Notes under the pieces: generated by a model
Seen by the model: the letters and a program-made list of their open reading frames with translations, nothing else
Told to the model about the DNA's origin: nothing
The model's database searches: none
Translations under genes and position numbers: made by a program
DNA from: an uncultured Ligilactobacillus sp.
Lineage (GTDB): Bacteria > Bacillota > Bacilli > Lactobacillales > Lactobacillaceae
Direction of reading: 5' to 3'
DNA: 5,999 bases
Assembly: GCA_934215475.1 (NCBI GenBank)
Contig: CAKPZY010000067.1
Coordinates: forward strand, 1-5,999
Shown here: in pieces, positions 4,120 through 5,999 of the stretch
How the letters are laid out: each line of letters starts with the position of its first letter
Position numbering within the stretch: position 1 is the stretch's first letter

Positions 4120-5999
4120 TTGTATGATGCAATACCTAGCGACATGTGGGGACTGATTCAATGGGGGACTTATGAAAAGAAGTGGCTACCCGAACGAAAA
4201 AAATATACTAAGATTCCGCACAATGCAAAAGATGATTCACTAGCAAAAACTAATGATTCAAATACCTGGTCTGATTTTGAAACGGCAATGAGTTCGATGA
4301 ACCAATATAACCGCGATGGTTTAGCCTTTTTCTTTGCAAATGGTTATGTCGGTTTGGACCTTGACAATGTGGCCGATGAGTTGGACAAATTTAAGGCTGG
4401 CGATTGGGATAATGAAGTGGCTGTTGCAGTATTGTTCACTGATTCATACGTTGAGATTAGTCAATCTGGTAATGGAATCCATGCCATTATGCGCGGTGAG
4501 ATCCATGGTGACCGGAGACGTAAAAAAGATGTTGAGTTGTATCAGGATGGACGCTTTTTTGCCCTAACTGGCAACTGCATCCACAAAGTAAACGAGACAA
4601 CACAGATGCAGCAAGTTCGCATGGACCGCATGTATGACTATTACTTTCAAGATATCGGGCCTACGCGCCAGACAAATGAAGAAGCCCCGGAATTAAATAA
4701 TTTGGCAGCCGGTGAGATCATCAAGCGTGCAGAATTGTCAAAGAATGGAGCACGCTTCAAAGCATTTATGAAAGGCGGATGGGAACCGTTTTATGCGAGT
4801 CAATCAGAAGCTGACCTGGCATTTGCCAATGACTTAGCATTTTGGACTGGGCGAGACTTCAATAAGATGGATGAAATTTTTCGAAACAGTTCATTGATCC
4901 GGCAAAAATATGATGAGAAACATGGCAAAACAACCTACGGCGTGGCTCTGCTCAATAAAGCAATTAATGAAACGACTAACACATTTAATCCGGTCAAGGA
5001 ACCATTGAACAAATACACGCTAAATTTTAATCAGCCTGCCAAAAAAGAAACACCAGCACGTTCTTGGGATGATACTGGGAACGCTGATCGGTTAATGGAT
5101 ACGTACGGTGAATACATTAGATATTCATACATCGACAAAGCCTGGTATTTCTATAATGGCAGTTTTTGGGAACAAGACGATAAGGGCATGATCGCGCAGT
5201 TCGCCGATAAAGTTGTTGACAATTTGAAAGATGAAAAGTTGCACATCTCTCCGGATGTTGACCCAGACGAAGCTGCTAAAGACTGGCAGAAATTCATCAA
5301 GAAAAGTCGGCAGCATACGCAAAAGAAAAACTTTGTAGAAGAAGCCAAACACCGTGTGCCAGTTTTACACGGCGAGTTCGATAGAGATCCAATGTTGTTG
5401 AACGCTGTTAATGGTTATGTAGATCTCTCGAATGGAATTTTAAAAGAGCACGACATTAAAAAAATGTTTAGCCAACAATCAAACGTGGAATACTCCGAAA
5501 ATATTGATTGCCCGATTTGGGATAACTTCTTAAATCAAGTTTTCGACAACGATCAATCGTTGATCGATTATATTCAAAAAGCGGTCGGATATTCAGCAAC
5601 TGGAAGCACGAGCGAGCAAGTTATGTTTATTCTTTTTGGTGGTGGTCGTAATGGTAAATCAGTATTTATCAATACGATAGCCCACATTCTAGGGACGTAC
5701 TCCAAAACAATGGGTGCCGGTTCGATCATGGTTAAGGCAAACAATAACGCAGCTAATTCAGATATTGCGCGTTTGGAAGGCGCCCGCATGGTTATTTCAA
5801 GTGAACCGAATGAAGGCGTGCGATTGGATGAAGGTTTAGTTAAGCAATTAACTGGGGGAGATACAGTTACCGCCCGTTATCTATATGGCAAGGAATTCGA
5901 GTTTAATCCACAATTTAAATTATGGTTAGCAACTAACCATAAGCCAATTATCCGCGGGACTGATGACGGTATCTGGCGCAGGTTGATGATGGTGCCGTT
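4120..5999 (+). CDS. phage primase-polymerase / SF3 (D5-type) helicase fusion, 3' truncated by window
   Basis: The frame runs from TTG 4120 to the right edge without a stop, giving 626 residues. The N-terminal archaeo-eukaryotic-type primase domain shows GLDLDN with D80 and D82, SQSGNGIH (114-121, His121), and VELYQDGRFFALTG with Glu139: the three catalytic motifs of the superfamily. A middle domain with SQSEADLAF and LAFWTGRDF (about 227-247) and KTTYG (270-274) matches the helicase-binding region of NrS-1-type primases. After a linker near 285-310 comes a D5-like region. The SF3 helicase follows: Walker A GGGRNGKS (507-514), Walker B region RMVISSEP with Glu562, TGGDTVTAR (578-586), sensor strand KLWLATN with Asn606, and arginine finger GIWRRL (R620, R621). 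The protein would unwind the origin and synthesise primers. Family members are roughly 750-800 residues, so about 130-170 are missing beyond the window. Confidence 0.95.
   Translation, partial: MYDAIPSDMWGLIQWGTYEKKWLPERKKYTKIPHNAKDDSLAKTNDSNTWSDFETAMSSMNQYNRDGLAFFFANGYVGLDLDNVADELDKFKAGDWDNEVAVAVLFTDSYVEISQSGNGIHAIMRGEIHGDRRRKKDVELYQDGRFFALTGNCIHKVNETTQMQQVRMDRMYDYYFQDIGPTRQTNEEAPELNNLAAGEIIKRAELSKNGARFKAFMKGGWEPFYASQSEADLAFANDLAFWTGRDFNKMDEIFRNSSLIRQKYDEKHGKTTYGVALLNKAINETTNTFNPVKEPLNKYTLNFNQPAKKETPARSWDDTGNADRLMDTYGEYIRYSYIDKAWYFYNGSFWEQDDKGMIAQFADKVVDNLKDEKLHISPDVDPDEAAKDWQKFIKKSRQHTQKKNFVEEAKHRVPVLHGEFDRDPMLLNAVNGYVDLSNGILKEHDIKKMFSQQSNVEYSENIDCPIWDNFLNQVFDNDQSLIDYIQKAVGYSATGSTSEQVMFILFGGGRNGKSVFINTIAHILGTYSKTMGAGSIMVKANNNAANSDIARLEGARMVISSEPNEGVRLDEGLVKQLTGGDTVTARYLYGKEFEFNPQFKLWLATNHKPIIRGTDDGIWRRLMMVP
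5547..5562 (+). repeat. 16-base inverted repeat in a nested dyad, within the helicase part of the primase gene
   Basis: CAACGAT-CA-ATCGTTG is a perfect 7-2-7 inverted repeat. It overlaps a second dyad GATCAA-TCG-TTGATC (5551-5565) and the palindrome ATCGAT (5563-5568), so three symmetric elements fall within about 22 bases. It lies in coding sequence for DNDQSLIDYI, so chance or codon preference may explain it. An internal protein-binding or origin-like site is possible but unproven. Confidence 0.25.

Noticed and set aside
3944..4156. Open frame spanning the DUF669 end and the primase start
   Set aside because: It overlaps two well-supported genes in other frames and lacks a start signal.
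4334..4567. Open frame in a second frame inside the primase gene
   Set aside because: The overlapping frame carries all primase catalytic motifs, so this is a shadow.

Overview
The window looks like part of the early (left-arm) operon of a temperate siphovirus or prophage of a low-GC Gram-positive host, most likely a lactobacillus-type member of the Lactobacillales. The grounds are strong AAGGAGG-type ribosome binding sites, moderately AT-rich codon use, two TTG starts, tightly packed same-strand genes with ATGA overlaps, and the gene order Gp157 / P-loop ATPase / SF2 helicase / DUF669 / primase-helicase. That order is the known Sfi21-like replication module of streptococcal and lactobacillus phages. 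All genes lie on the + strand. I see no tRNA, CRISPR array, insertion sequence or convincing terminator.

Region 1 (1-940) carries small accessory early genes: the 3' end of a short phage protein, possibly DUF771-like (1-177); a 29-residue membrane peptide (218-307); a 45-residue single-span membrane protein (322-459); two unrecognised small proteins (478-642 and 639-836); and a very acidic 33-residue peptide (839-940). Several are shorter than usual gene-calling limits, or have starts that only the ribosome binding site reveals.

Region 2 (943-4044) is the replication/recombination module: Gp157-family protein (943-1422); AAA_24/Sak4-like P-loop ATPase (1419-2105); DEAD/DEAH (SF2) helicase with a lysine run and a cysteine-rich, probably zinc-binding tail (2098-3453); and a DUF669 protein (3478-4044) whose C-terminus resembles the acidic tip of bacterial single-stranded DNA-binding protein. 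The overlaps 1419/1422 and 2098/2105 suggest translational coupling and co-expression.

Region 3 (4045-5999) is a 75-base spacer with a small dyad and a 9-base direct repeat. It is followed by a large open frame starting at TTG 4120 and running off the window. The frame encodes a fused archaeo-eukaryotic-type primase and SF3 helicase. All key motifs of both enzymes are visible up to the arginine finger; only the C-terminal end is missing.

Inferred cooperation: the primase/SF3 protein opens the origin and primes, the SF2 helicase remodels DNA, and DUF669 probably binds single strands and may recruit host partners through its acidic tip. The Sak4-like ATPase probably acts in annealing or recombination, and Gp157 is an accessory of unknown mechanism. 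I found no convincing undescribed system. The most interesting points are the overlooked micro-genes and the SSB-like tail.
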